A stretch of DNA of 25,347 nucleotides from Mesorhizobium_B sp964242945 (GTDB lineage Bacteria; Pseudomonadota; Alphaproteobacteria; Rhizobiales; Rhizobiaceae), in assembly GCA_964242945.1 (NCBI GenBank), contig CAXTCF010000040.1, positions 1-25,347 on the forward strand, read 5' to 3'. Below, one piece after another: positions 8,644 to 16,322 of this stretch. Each line of letters begins with the position of its first letter. The first letter of the stretch is position 1. The notes beneath the pieces are model-generated. The model worked only from the letters and a program-made list of their open reading frames with translations. It was not told the DNA's origin and ran no database searches. The translations under genes and the position numbers were made by a program.

Positions 8644-9336
8644 ATGCCGCCGAAAGCCGTCGTCAAAGAAAACCTGTCCGAGCAGATCTACCGCAGCCTG
8701 CGATTATCTCTGATGGAAGGCGAGTTCCGGCCAGGCGAGCGGCTGACGATCAGTTCCGTCGCCCAGCAGTACGGCACTTCCATCACTCCGGTCCGCGAGG
8801 CGATCTTCCGGCTCGCGAGCGAACGCGCGCTGGATGTCAAGGCGGCGACGTCCGTGATTGTTCCCAAGCTGACGAGCCGCGATCTGCGCGAGATCCTGAC
8901 GATCCGGCGGGACCTCGAGGGCATGGCCGCGTTTCGCGTTGGGCAGATCGCCACACCGGCGATGATAGAAGAGCTCGAGGCCCGAAACGCCCTTTTCATC
9001 AAGGCCGCGGCGGCCAACCCGCGCGAAGCGGCGCAGGCCAACCGGGACTTCCACTTCCTGATCCTGCGTTTCGCACGGATGCCTTATGTGGAAGCCATCT
9101 GCGAGAACATGTGGACCTTGATGGGCCCATTCCTGCGCATGTTCCACGAGGAGATGCCGGCGCGCCGCCTGACGGCGGACAACCACCTGCATTTCCGCTT
9201 CATCGCCGCTCTCAGGGGAGGCGACCCCGCCGAAGCGCGCCAGGCCATGCAGGCCGACATCACCTGGAGCGACGAACTCATCACGCGTCAGGAGGAGCGA
9301 AGCCGGGCCGAGAGCCCGAGCGGCGTCGCTGTTTGA
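8644..9336 (+). CDS. GntR-family transcriptional regulator, FCD subfamily
   Basis: This 230-residue protein has an N-terminal winged helix-turn-helix (about 8-70, with TPVREA at 48-53) and a helical FCD ligand domain (about 80-215) containing NRDFH and DNHLHF, whose aspartate and histidines usually bind a metal and a carboxylate effector. I choose ATG 8644 over GTG 8635 because AAAGGTG lies at good spacing before it. It follows the lactonase gene by about 110 bases, so it may share the operon or have its own promoter. The inferred role is repression of the sugar and transketolase operons through the CATCATGCATCATG sites, released by a sugar acid. A partial match to that site (GATGATGCA, 8617-8625) lies just before the gene. 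Confidence 0.88.
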   Translation: MPPKAVVKENLSEQIYRSLRLSLMEGEFRPGERLTISSVAQQYGTSITPVREAIFRLASERALDVKAATSVIVPKLTSRDLREILTIRRDLEGMAAFRVGQIATPAMIEELEARNALFIKAAAANPREAAQANRDFHFLILRFARMPYVEAICENMWTLMGPFLRMFHEEMPARRLTADNHLHFRFIAALRGGDPAEARQAMQADITWSDELITRQEERSRAESPSGVAV

Positions 9337-9463
9337 CGCCAGCCTCCAAGCCGGAAGCGGCCGTCCCGTCCGCTCCAGGTCACCGGTCTCGCGCAAGTCT
9401 CCCCGAAACCGGGCTCCATTCCCAGGAAACATGCTTGCGGCAGGGCGAACCTCCGGGCGGGTG

Positions 9464-10153
9464 TCAGGCGATGGAATAGCCGCCATCGACCGGAATAACG
9501 GTGCCGTGCACATAGGCGGCGTCGTCCGACACAAGAAAGGCGATCACATTCGCGATGTCGGAGGGTTCCGCCCAGCGCCCAAGCGGGATGCGTGCGGTGA
9601 TCTTTGGTCCGCGATCCGGGTCGTTCTTGGCACCGATGGCCATGCGCGTCATGACCCATCCCGGAGCGACGGCGTTCACGCGGATGCCTTCCGCTCCCCA
9701 CGCCACCGCCATCGAGCGCGTGAGGGCCACCACACCTGCCTTGGAGGACGCATAGGCCGGAGACTTCGGCGAGCCGAAATAGCTCCACATCGAGGCGATG
9801 TTGACGATCGCCCCCTTGGACATGCGCAGCTTCTCGCGCGCGGCGTTTGCGATACCCAGAGCAGCCGTCAGGTTCACGTCGAGGACCAGCTTGAAGTCCT
9901 CAATGCCCCATTCCCGTTCCTGCCGGAGGATGCCCGCGCAGTTCACCAGGGCGTCGATGCGTTCGGCGCGTGCGACGAGCGCCTTCAGGTCGTCTTCCCT
10001 GGTCACGTCCGTGACGACGAAATCGGTGTCGTCGGGCAGGTCGTCTTCGCGGTCGAGCCCTCCCGCTAGGACCCGGAAGCCTGCTGCCCGTAGGCGGCGG
10101 CATGTGGCAAGCCCGATCCCAGTGCCGCCGCCGGTCACGATCGCTGTTTTCAC
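9464..10153 (-). CDS. Short-chain dehydrogenase/reductase (SDR)
   Basis: This 229-residue classical SDR has TGGGTGIG (7-14), NCAG (71-74), S121, and YASSK with Y134 and K138. It is slightly shorter than typical because the segment after the first helix is compact. The start codon is GTG at 10153, supported by GAGAGGAGAAGG just upstream on the minus strand. It is the last gene of the minus-strand transketolase operon, separated from the transketolase C-subunit gene by 236 bases, and converges with the GntR gene. The C-terminal VIPVDGGYSIA is typical of the family. It probably interconverts a polyol or sugar and its oxo form; substrate and cofactor are not readable. Confidence 0.82.
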   Translation of the reverse strand: MKTAIVTGGGTGIGLATCRRLRAAGFRVLAGGLDREDDLPDDTDFVVTDVTREDDLKALVARAERIDALVNCAGILRQEREWGIEDFKLVLDVNLTAALGIANAAREKLRMSKGAIVNIASMWSYFGSPKSPAYASSKAGVVALTRSMAVAWGAEGIRVNAVAPGWVMTRMAIGAKNDPDRGPKITARIPLGRWAEPSDIANVIAFLVSDDAAYVHGTVIPVDGGYSIA

Positions 10154-10389
10154 TCCGCCTTCTCCTCTCAGTTCTGCTAGCTGCCTATCGGATAGGACCG
10201 AAGCTCGCGCTCAGTCCGATGCTGCCGCTTCCTTGTTCCCGCGTCGGGATCTCCAAGAATCGCCATGCGCTTTTCCGTCTAATCCCTTTGGAGGGCTTGC
10301 TGCTGTTCGGCCACACCCCAACCACCTCAGTTCTTTGTTCTTACACATGTCTTCGCCCCAGAACTGGCGCCCACTTCCGGGGGCAGGTC
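10154..10389. other. Spacer between transketolase C-subunit gene and SDR gene
   Basis: This 236-base gap lies inside a run of same-direction genes and is long for an operon. Beyond the ribosome site of the SDR gene at its left end, I see no convincing promoter, hairpin or open frame. A weak internal promoter on the minus strand is possible. Confidence 0.4.
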
Positions 10390-11376
10390 TCAGCCGCGCA
10401 GGAAATCCTCGGCGACGGCGCGAATGCCCGCTCCGTCCAGCCGGTAATGCGCATAGAGATGCGTCGGCGGCGCGATCAGGCTGTACTCGTCCATTATTCC
10501 ATGACGCCTCAGCTTGATGCCTTTGCCTTCGTCGGTCAGCACCTCGGCCACCGCTGCGCCCAGGCCCCCCAACACATTGTGCTCCTCGACCGTCATCAGC
10601 TTGCGCGTTCGCGACCGATCGGCAGCTTCGAGGATCGCGTCGCGATCAATGGGTTTGATTGAGGCCATGTCGATCACGCCCACGGAGCGACCCTGTGCAT
10701 TCATCTCCGCCGCCGCTTCAAGGGCCGCATGCACCATGATGCCGCAGGCGATGATGGTGAGGTCCTCGCCGAAGTCGTGCACATGGGCCTTGCCGAACCG
10801 GAAGCTTGTCCCCTTGTCGTAGACAACGGGATCACGCCCTCGTCCGATCCTAAAGTAGATCGGCTGATCCCAATCCGCGGAGGCGCGGATCGCCGCTTCG
10901 AGCTGCGCCCCGTCCGAAGGCGAGACGACGGCGAGATCGGCGATGCAGCGCATCGTGCCGATGTCCTCGGTCGCATGGTGGGAAGTGCCGTAGAAGCCGA
11001 GTGAAATGCCGGTGTGATGGCCGACAAGGCGCACGGGCTGGCCGCTATATGCTACATCCATGCGGATCTGCTCGCACGCAAGCAAAGCGAGAAAGGAAGC
11101 AAAGGTCGCAACGAACGGTACGACACCGGTGGTCGCCATACCCGCGGCGGTGGAAACCATGTTCTGCTCAGAGATGCCGAAGGAAAGATAACGGTCTGGG
11201 TAGACGTCGGCGAAGCGGTTCAAACCGTTCGAGTATTTCAGGTCGGCCGAGCCCGCGACGACATTGTGCCCAGCCTCCACAAGGGCGATCAAACCGTTGG
11301 AAAGGTGATCGAGGCCCGGGTTCTTGGCGTTGAGCCCGCGATACTGCCATGAGTTCGGCGATTGAGGACCGTTCAT
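10390..11376 (-). CDS. Transketolase, C-terminal subunit (pyrimidine-binding and C-terminal domains)
   Basis: This 328-residue protein matches the second half of transketolase. The pyrimidine-binding domain contains FGISEQNM with the catalytic glutamate E70, and a C-terminal domain follows (from about 195: LTIIACGIMVHAALEAA, VEEHNVLGGLGAAVAE). It must pair with the N-terminal subunit encoded directly upstream, whose stop is separated from this ATG by one base, implying coupled translation and a 1:1 complex. Split transketolases of this kind occur in sugar-catabolic clusters, for example apulose-4-phosphate transketolase (AptA/AptB). The complex would transfer a two-carbon ketol unit using thiamine diphosphate and a divalent cation. 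The donor sugar is unknown. A decayed relative of this gene lies at 16158-16322. Confidence 0.88.
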   Translation of the reverse strand: MNGPQSPNSWQYRGLNAKNPGLDHLSNGLIALVEAGHNVVAGSADLKYSNGLNRFADVYPDRYLSFGISEQNMVSTAAGMATTGVVPFVATFASFLALLACEQIRMDVAYSGQPVRLVGHHTGISLGFYGTSHHATEDIGTMRCIADLAVVSPSDGAQLEAAIRASADWDQPIYFRIGRGRDPVVYDKGTSFRFGKAHVHDFGEDLTIIACGIMVHAALEAAAEMNAQGRSVGVIDMASIKPIDRDAILEAADRSRTRKLMTVEEHNVLGGLGAAVAEVLTDEGKGIKLRRHGIMDEYSLIAPPTHLYAHYRLDGAGIRAVAEDFLRG

Positions 11377-11377
11377 C

Positions 11378-12259
11378 TCAGATCACCTTTGCGCTGATCT
11401 CGGCGATTGCCGCCTCGGCATCGGGCGTGTCCAGCCAGCCGAGATGCCAGCCAGGCTCGGTTTCCATAAAGGACACGCCCTTGCCCTTGACGGTTCTGGA
11501 AATAACCAGCGCCGGCCGCTCGCGCGTGTCGTCGGCGCGCAGCCGGCGCAAGAGTTCCGTCACCGCCGCGACGTCATGGCCGTCGACGTTGTGAACCTCC
11601 CAGCCGAAGGCACGCCATTTCTCGTCAAGCGGCTCGATCCCCACCACGTCGTCGACGCGTCCGTCGAGTTGGAACCCGTTGCGGTCGACGATGCCGATGA
11701 GCCGGCCAAGCCGATTCTGCGCCGCAAACAATGCGGCTTCCCAGACCTGCCCTTCCTGCATCTCGCCGTCGCCCATCATGCAGAACACCGCGTAGCTCTT
11801 TCCAGTCCAGCGCTGGGCGATAGTGATGCCGATCGCATTCGAGAGGGCATGCCCGATCGAGCCCGAAGAAAAGTCCACCCCAGGCACCTTGCGCATATCC
11901 GGATGGTCGCCGAGCGGGCTGCCCAGGCGGGTGTAGTCGTCGAGCCAATCTTTAGGAAAGAAGCCGAGGTCGGCGTAGATTGGGAAAAGGCCGACAGCTG
12001 CGTGGCCCTTTCCGATGGTGAAGCGGTCACGCTCGTCCCAACGGGGCTCGCCGTGCCGCAGCTTCATCACATCGTAGTAGAGAGCCGCGAAGACCTCAGC
12101 AGCCGAGAACACCGACGTGTAGTGCCCGGTTTTCGCGATGTCGATCAGCCTGACCGTTTCAAGGCGGATGAATAGCGCGCGCTCACGCAGACGCTCGACC
12201 GTGGCCCCGTCCGGCCGATAGTCATTTCTGGCCGCGGGCACGGCCACTTGCGAAGTCAT
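11378..12259 (-). CDS. Transketolase, N-terminal subunit (thiamine diphosphate-binding)
   Basis: This 293-residue protein matches the first half of transketolase. Visible are H46 in TGHYTS, the KGHA motif (84-87), SGSIGHALS (132-140), and the cofactor motif starting GDGEMQEGQVWEA (163-175) and ending in IVDRN. AGGAGAG precedes the ATG at 12259. The gene is 51 bases downstream of the PRISE-like reductase gene and overlaps nothing. It functions as a complex with the C-terminal subunit downstream. Related alpha-subunit proteins such as 1-deoxyxylulose-5-phosphate synthase are single-chain and differ in motif spacing, so transketolase is the better call. Confidence 0.88.
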   Translation of the reverse strand: MTSQVAVPAARNDYRPDGATVERLRERALFIRLETVRLIDIAKTGHYTSVFSAAEVFAALYYDVMKLRHGEPRWDERDRFTIGKGHAAVGLFPIYADLGFFPKDWLDDYTRLGSPLGDHPDMRKVPGVDFSSGSIGHALSNAIGITIAQRWTGKSYAVFCMMGDGEMQEGQVWEAALFAAQNRLGRLIGIVDRNGFQLDGRVDDVVGIEPLDEKWRAFGWEVHNVDGHDVAAVTELLRRLRADDTRERPALVISRTVKGKGVSFMETEPGWHLGWLDTPDAEAAIAEISAKVI

Positions 12260-12310
12260 GACGCTCTCCTAGTGGTTTTCATGGCCGGCGGCTGGGTACT
12301 CCGCCGGGTC

Positions 12311-13396
12311 TCAGTTGTCGAAGCGCGGGATGAGCCGCTCGGCTTCCAAGCGACGGAACAGGTCGAGAAACGTGTCGGTGGAGCACTGGTAGTCCAAGAA
12401 GCCGGCCTTGCGGCAGCGGCTCATGTCCGAGATGCATTCGACCTTCCGACCGAAATCCGCATCGCTGTGCCACCAGGTCGCAAGCCGCGACAGGTCGGGC
12501 TCGGCAAGGCGGTACTTCTCTGCCATGGCGCGCCAGATGGGGCCGGCCTCCGCCATCTCGGCCGCAAGGCTTCGCTGGCGTCCGTTGTAGGGAGGCACCT
12601 CCAAGTTGAAATGACCCGCGATTACCTCCCACATCCGCTTCCAGCGGAAAACATCGCCGTTGGCGGTGTTGAAGGCGCGATTGGCGGCCTCGGGGCTGGC
12701 GGAAGCCCACGCGACCTGGCGTGCGACAAGGCGGGCATCGCTGATTTCCGTCAGCATCTCCCATTGTTCTGGCACGCCCGTGAAGGCGAAAGGCCGACCG
12801 GTTTCGCGGCAGATCGCGGCATAACAGGCTAGAGTCAGTCCCTGGTTCATCAGGGCGCCGATCGCGTAGCCGACGATCGCGTTGGGACGATGGACGCTCC
12901 AGGTGAAGCCATCGCGCCGCGCCGCGGCGAACAGCACGTCTTCCTGGTCGTAGTAGAAGTTCGCTATCGGCAGCCGGGGAGTGTCTTCCAGAAATGGTGT
13001 CTCCGGCAGGAATCGGCCGAACTCTTTAAAAGGTCCGAGGTAATGCTTCACCCCCGTGACCAGCGCCACATGCGCGGGCGGTCGTTTCGCCGCTTTCAAG
13101 GCATCCAGCACGTTTGAAAGCTGCTGTGCGTTGACGCGGCAGGCTTCCTCTTCGGTGTCGGCAGGCGTCCAACTCGCCTGGAACAGGCAATCCACCGAGA
13201 TGGCTCTCGCCACCGCGGCAACCACTTCCTCAGCTAAGTTGAGATCGGCGGCAAGGGGCAGCGTGCCGACCGGCGCACGCTCCGGCCTGCGCGCCAGGCC
13301 GTAAACGGTCCAGCCATCTTCGAGGAGCCGCTCGCAGATGTTGCCTCCCACAAGCCCGGAAGCGCCGACAACCAGGGCGCAGCGTGGAGTAGCCAA
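12311..13396 (-). CDS. PRISE-like extended SDR (progesterone 5-beta-reductase/iridoid synthase-like)
   Basis: This 361-residue extended SDR has the nucleotide motif GASGLVGG (11-18) and the unusual catalytic signatures of the PRISE group: TGVKHYLGPF with K117, and NFYYDQED with Y149, in place of the usual YxxxK. WSVHRPNAIVG follows, as in that family. Plant PRISE enzymes reduce 1,4-enones with NADPH; the roles of bacterial members are mostly unknown. The start codon is TTG at 13396, chosen because AAGGAGG lies six to seven bases before it and the next in-frame start would destroy the nucleotide-binding fold. It is first in the operon with the split transketolase, so its substrate here is probably a sugar-derived carbonyl compound (inference). 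Confidence 0.78.
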   Translation of the reverse strand: MATPRCALVVGASGLVGGNICERLLEDGWTVYGLARRPERAPVGTLPLAADLNLAEEVVAAVARAISVDCLFQASWTPADTEEEACRVNAQQLSNVLDALKAAKRPPAHVALVTGVKHYLGPFKEFGRFLPETPFLEDTPRLPIANFYYDQEDVLFAAARRDGFTWSVHRPNAIVGYAIGALMNQGLTLACYAAICRETGRPFAFTGVPEQWEMLTEISDARLVARQVAWASASPEAANRAFNTANGDVFRWKRMWEVIAGHFNLEVPPYNGRQRSLAAEMAEAGPIWRAMAEKYRLAEPDLSRLATWWHSDADFGRKVECISDMSRCRKAGFLDYQCSTDTFLDLFRRLEAERLIPRFDN

Positions 13397-13457
13397 CCCA
13401 AGCCTCCTTCAAGATAACCCTCCCGCCCTCTTAACCTGACCATACTTCTACATCAAG

Positions 13458-13471
13458 CATCATGCATCATG
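13458..13471. promoter_or_regulatory. Putative GntR/FCD operator, copy 2
   Basis: This is the same CATCATGCATCATG 14-mer as at 2937-2950. It lies immediately upstream of the possible -35 box of the minus-strand transketolase operon. A nearby ATCATGAT (13473-13480) could extend the site. Confidence 0.55.
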
Positions 13472-13757
13472 GATCATGATGTCGTTGGTGAGCGGGGAAT
13501 GTTGTCAGACACCCGCGAACTTGGCCGAAGCGCCAGTTGAAGCCCCGGCTTTCCATCGCTCCAAACGCAGCAGCCTTTTAGCCGGGCAGAAGACTAACCC
13601 AGAAGGTCACGTCCTTTGGTGGCGCAGAAAGTCTTGGCTACCTGCGACCACCTGGTGGAGTGCGCGCTTAGAACGCCGCACGTGAGGTTGTCGGCGATCA
13701 CGCCAGCTCATCAGCTCTGACGCTTCTTTCGCGAGGAACTTGGCGCGCACTTGAACG

Positions 13758-13776
13758 TGTATCGTACATCATATAC
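13758..13776. promoter_or_regulatory. Putative operator of the second GntR regulon, copy 1
   Basis: On the minus strand this segment contains TATGATGTACGATACA. It matches TATGATATACGATATA at 16580-16595 in 14 of 16 positions. It overlaps the -10 part of a possible promoter (TTGAAC-15-TATACC) of the aminotransferase gene. The AT-rich, near-symmetric core fits FCD-type GntR sites. Confidence 0.5.
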
Positions 13777-13788
13777 CGAACGTGTGTC

Positions 13789-13812
13789 GGTCGACTAGTC
13801 GGTCGACTAGTC
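13789..13812 (+). repeat. Tandem 12-base direct repeat in aminotransferase leader
   Basis: GGTCGACTAGTC occurs twice in immediate succession. Each copy contains the palindromes GTCGAC and GACTAGTC. It lies between the predicted promoter and the ATG at 13851, so it would be in the transcript leader. It may be a slippage duplication, or two adjacent binding sites. Confidence 0.7.
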
Positions 13813-13850
13813 TGTCGCGTCGAAGCAATCAACGATTCTGAGGGTCAACG

Positions 13851-15080
13851 ATGAACAAGCACTTCGGCGGCAGCCGGGATCAGGCCCTACGCCAGCGCGC
13901 AGCGCGGGTCATTCCTGACGGCATGTGGGGCCACCAAAAGAGCAACCGCATGCCAAAGGGGTATCCGCAGTTTTTTTCCCGCGCTCAAGGCTGCAAGATC
14001 TGGGACGCGGACGACCGCGCCTATATCGACTTTATCTGCGGGTGGGGCCCAACCATCCTCGGCTATGACGATCCCGACGTCGAGGCGGCTGCGATGCGCC
14101 AGCGGGGGCTAGGCGATGCGATGAACGGTCCGAGTGCGCGGCTAGTTGAACTAGCGGAACTCCTGGTCGACACGATTCCGCATGCCGACTGGGCGATGTT
14201 CTCCAAGAACGGTACCGATGCGACGACGGCCTGCGTAACGATCGCACGTGCGGGCACGGGGCGGCGGAAGATCCTGGTGGCGCGTGGTGCCTATCACGGC
14301 GCTATCCCCTGGTGCACGCCCTCCGTGGTGGGGGTAACAGAGGAGGACCGCGCGCACCTCATCCATTACGACTACAACGATACGGCAAGCCTCGAAGCAG
14401 CTGTTGACCAAGCAGGAACCGACCTCGCGGGTATTCTCGTATCCGCCTTCAAGCACGATCTCGGCAAGGAGCATCAGCTTCCGGATCCAGCCTTCGCCAG
14501 ACGCGCGAGAGAATTGGCCACGCAAGCCGACGCGGCACTGATCGTCGACGACGTACGCGCAGGCTTCCGGCTCCACCTCGGGGGAAGTTGGGAACTTGTA
14601 GGCATTCGCCCGGATCTGTCCGCCTGGAGCAAAGCGATCGCCAACGGTCACGCATTGGCGGCAGTTACTGGCAACGATCGATTCCGCGACTCAGCGTCTC
14701 AGATCTACACGACCGGCTCGTTTTGGACGGCATCCGTCTCGATGGCAGCCGCGATCGAGACGGTTACGAAGCTCCGCAACACGCAGGCCATCGCCCATAT
14801 GGAGGTAATGGGCCTACGATTGCGCAGCGGTATCGCGTCGCAGGCCGAGCGGCATGGTTTCGAGATCGAGCAGAGCGGTCCGCCTCAAATGCCCCTCCTC
14901 CTTTTCAAGGACGATCCCGACCGTACCCTTGGCAATAGCTTCTGCCTTGAGGCGCTTGCGCGCGGAGTCTACCTCCATCCCACGCACACGATGTTTCTGT
15001 CTGCAGCACACGGTATCACGGAGATTGACGAAACATTGGAGGTCACAAACGAGGCCTTTGCAACGTTGGCGAGATCTTGA
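13851..15080 (+). CDS. Class III PLP-dependent aminotransferase (glutamate-1-semialdehyde aminomutase-like)
   Basis: This 409-residue fold-type I enzyme has the pattern of the HemL-like group. SKNGTDATTACV (118-129) binds the cofactor phosphate, GAYHG (147-151) stacks on the ring, IVDDVRAGFR (231-240) contains the ring-nitrogen aspartate D233, and SAWSKAIANG has the cofactor lysine K261. D234 replaces the glutamate usual in DEV. Context is catabolic, so heme synthesis is unlikely. It probably transaminates an amino sugar, beta-amino acid or amine, or shifts an amino group. GAGGG precedes the ATG. It stands alone, with its own operator-bearing promoter, and shares that operator with the dipeptide-type importer, suggesting a common substrate. 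The leading TSS and RBS region is unusually repeat-rich. Confidence 0.82.
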   Translation: MNKHFGGSRDQALRQRAARVIPDGMWGHQKSNRMPKGYPQFFSRAQGCKIWDADDRAYIDFICGWGPTILGYDDPDVEAAAMRQRGLGDAMNGPSARLVELAELLVDTIPHADWAMFSKNGTDATTACVTIARAGTGRRKILVARGAYHGAIPWCTPSVVGVTEEDRAHLIHYDYNDTASLEAAVDQAGTDLAGILVSAFKHDLGKEHQLPDPAFARRARELATQADAALIVDDVRAGFRLHLGGSWELVGIRPDLSAWSKAIANGHALAAVTGNDRFRDSASQIYTTGSFWTASVSMAAAIETVTKLRNTQAIAHMEVMGLRLRSGIASQAERHGFEIEQSGPPQMPLLLFKDDPDRTLGNSFCLEALARGVYLHPTHTMFLSAAHGITEIDETLEVTNEAFATLARS

Positions 15081-15480
15081 GAGCTCTCCCCTCTCCCGCC
15101 GACATCAACAGCTCATATGTCCGCGCGAGTTCCAATCAGATGGAAACCGGCGGCGAGGGGATTTGTCCTTGGACGGGTTGCTTCACAGGACCTGATCCAC
15201 GCGGCGCTTCGCTTCCGCTGGGTGCAACCTCCAACCAGGATCGGAGAGCGGAGGCGTCAGGTTCGTAGTGATGCAGGTTGGCCAACTCCGGGATCGCGTG
15301 TTGAACCCTGCGAGATTATGGCGGGAGCCATGAGGGAGTTTCTAGAAAAGGCTTGATCACGGACACGAAGGAAGTGAGTAGCTTCTTGCCCTGGAACGAA
15401 GAGCAGAACCTTCCCGAGAACACTGTTACCGGGACCACATCGGCAGCTTGCCGCAGACCTGAGGCCTCGAAGGCTGATCC
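15081..15480. other. Gene-free gap between convergent genes
   Basis: This 400-base region lies between the stops of the aminotransferase and the second GntR gene. Several short overlapping frames exist on the plus strand, but none looks like a known protein. No clear terminator hairpin was found. It may be debris left by rearrangement, in line with the broken transketolase fragment on the other side of the regulator gene. Confidence 0.5.
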
Positions 15481-16161
15481 TCAGTTGGCAGGCGCCATGG
15501 CGCGCTTGGCAAAATAGCCCAGGATGCCGTCGCCCCCGCGCACTAGGTCCCCGACTATGGCGTAGCGTGCCGCAGACCCGTCGCGCCGTTCAAGAGCGCG
15601 TATGACGTTGCTGTGCTCTTCCGCACCGAGGTAATTGTCGTCGGCACGCTCGCGGTAGTAGACTTTAAGGATCGGCCCCATCGAAACCCACAGACTCTCG
15701 ATCTGACCCACCAGCATCGGCATTGATGAAAGCTTGTAGACGCCGAAATGGAACTCCCGGTTGAGCCGGATGGAGTTGAAGTTGTCATGGGCGTGGCTCG
15801 CCTTGAGGAAGCGGGCGTGGCAGTCGGATAGATAGGCGACATCCTCCTCGCGCGCGTGCCGGGCGCCTTCCTCGGTTGCCAGTCCTTCCAGGGCAATGCG
15901 AATCTTGCGAATTTCGAGATAGCGGTCGAGGCTCAGCTCGGGCACCACAACGAAGCGACCCGACCTGATTTCGAGGCCACGCTCGTTCACCAGCCTGAGG
16001 CACGCCTCGCGTACAGGCGTCACGCTCGTGCCCAGCCGGTCGGCGATCTCGTGCATTACGAGGCGGTCGCCTGGCAGGAAGTCGCCGTCGATCAATGCTT
16101 CGCGTAGCGCTGAATAAGCTTTGATCGAGAGATTTTCCGTGGCAAGCGGCTTGATGCTCAA
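15481..16161 (-). CDS. GntR-family transcriptional regulator, FCD subfamily (second copy)
   Basis: This 226-residue protein has a winged helix-turn-helix (about 8-70; TPVREA at 48-53, the same position as in the regulator at 8644) and an FCD domain with NREFHF and AEEHSNVIRAL carrying likely metal ligands. The two regulators are clearly related but diverged. The only sensible start is TTG at 16161, which overlaps the TGA of a decayed transketolase fragment (TTGA); the ribosome site is weak, suggesting past translational coupling. It probably controls the aminotransferase gene and the importer operon at 16643, which share a distinct operator. Its effector is unknown but likely a small acid, as is common for FCD proteins. 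Confidence 0.85.
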   Translation of the reverse strand: MSIKPLATENLSIKAYSALREALIDGDFLPGDRLVMHEIADRLGTSVTPVREACLRLVNERGLEIRSGRFVVVPELSLDRYLEIRKIRIALEGLATEEGARHAREEDVAYLSDCHARFLKASHAHDNFNSIRLNREFHFGVYKLSSMPMLVGQIESLWVSMGPILKVYYRERADDNYLGAEEHSNVIRALERRDGSAARYAIVGDLVRGGDGILGYFAKRAMAPAN

Positions 16162-16322
16162 CTTGTGGCCTGATCCATGTTCGCGACAAGGGCGCGTCCT
16201 CCCGTGCCCTTAACATCGAGCTCGTGCTGCGCATAGAGGCGCGCAGGACGGTGGAATGATCAGGCTGTGCTCATCCACCCTGTTGCAAGGCACGAAGTGC
16301 TGTCCTTCTCCAACGGCAGATC
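16158..16322 (-). pseudogene. Frameshifted remnant of a transketolase C-terminal subunit gene
   Basis: On the minus strand this stretch encodes VDEHSLIIPP in one frame and RLYAQHELD in another. Together they match the intact subunit's IMDEYSLIAPP and HLYAHYRLD near its C-terminus. In DNA, GATCAGGCTGTGCTCATCCA (16258-16277) matches 10478-10497 of the intact gene except at two bases. Relative to the intact gene there is a net insertion of 4 bases between the two blocks, which breaks the frame. The second block runs to a TGA at 16158-16160 that overlaps the TTG start of the GntR gene. Everything upstream of about 16322 is lost or unrecognisable. This implies an ancestral transketolase-regulator operon. 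Confidence 0.7.

Larger units (their letters stand above)
13397..13850. promoter_or_regulatory. Divergent control region between transketolase operon and aminotransferase gene
   Basis: This 454-base region has no convincing gene; the 69-codon frame at 13476-13685 resembles nothing known. At its left end are the TTG-start ribosome site (13402-13409), a possible minus-strand promoter (TTGATG as complement of 13451-13456, then a weak TAAGAG at 13428-13433 after 17 bases) and operator copy 2. At its right end are a plus-strand promoter-like pair (TTGAAC 13751-13756, TATACC 13772-13777), a second operator type and a 12-base tandem repeat. Confidence 0.5.

Noticed and set aside
7533..8666. 377-codon open frame on the minus strand
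   Set aside because: It is antisense to the SMP-30 gene, whose metal residues are all in place, and has no recognisable fold.
13476..13685. 69-codon frame in the divergent control region
   Set aside because: No ribosome site, no resemblance to any family, and it begins next to operator sequence.
13851..15080. Heme biosynthesis glutamate-1-semialdehyde aminomutase (hemL)
   Set aside because: Alphaproteobacteria make aminolevulinate by the Shemin route, and the gene sits in a catabolic cluster with an operator; only the fold is shared.
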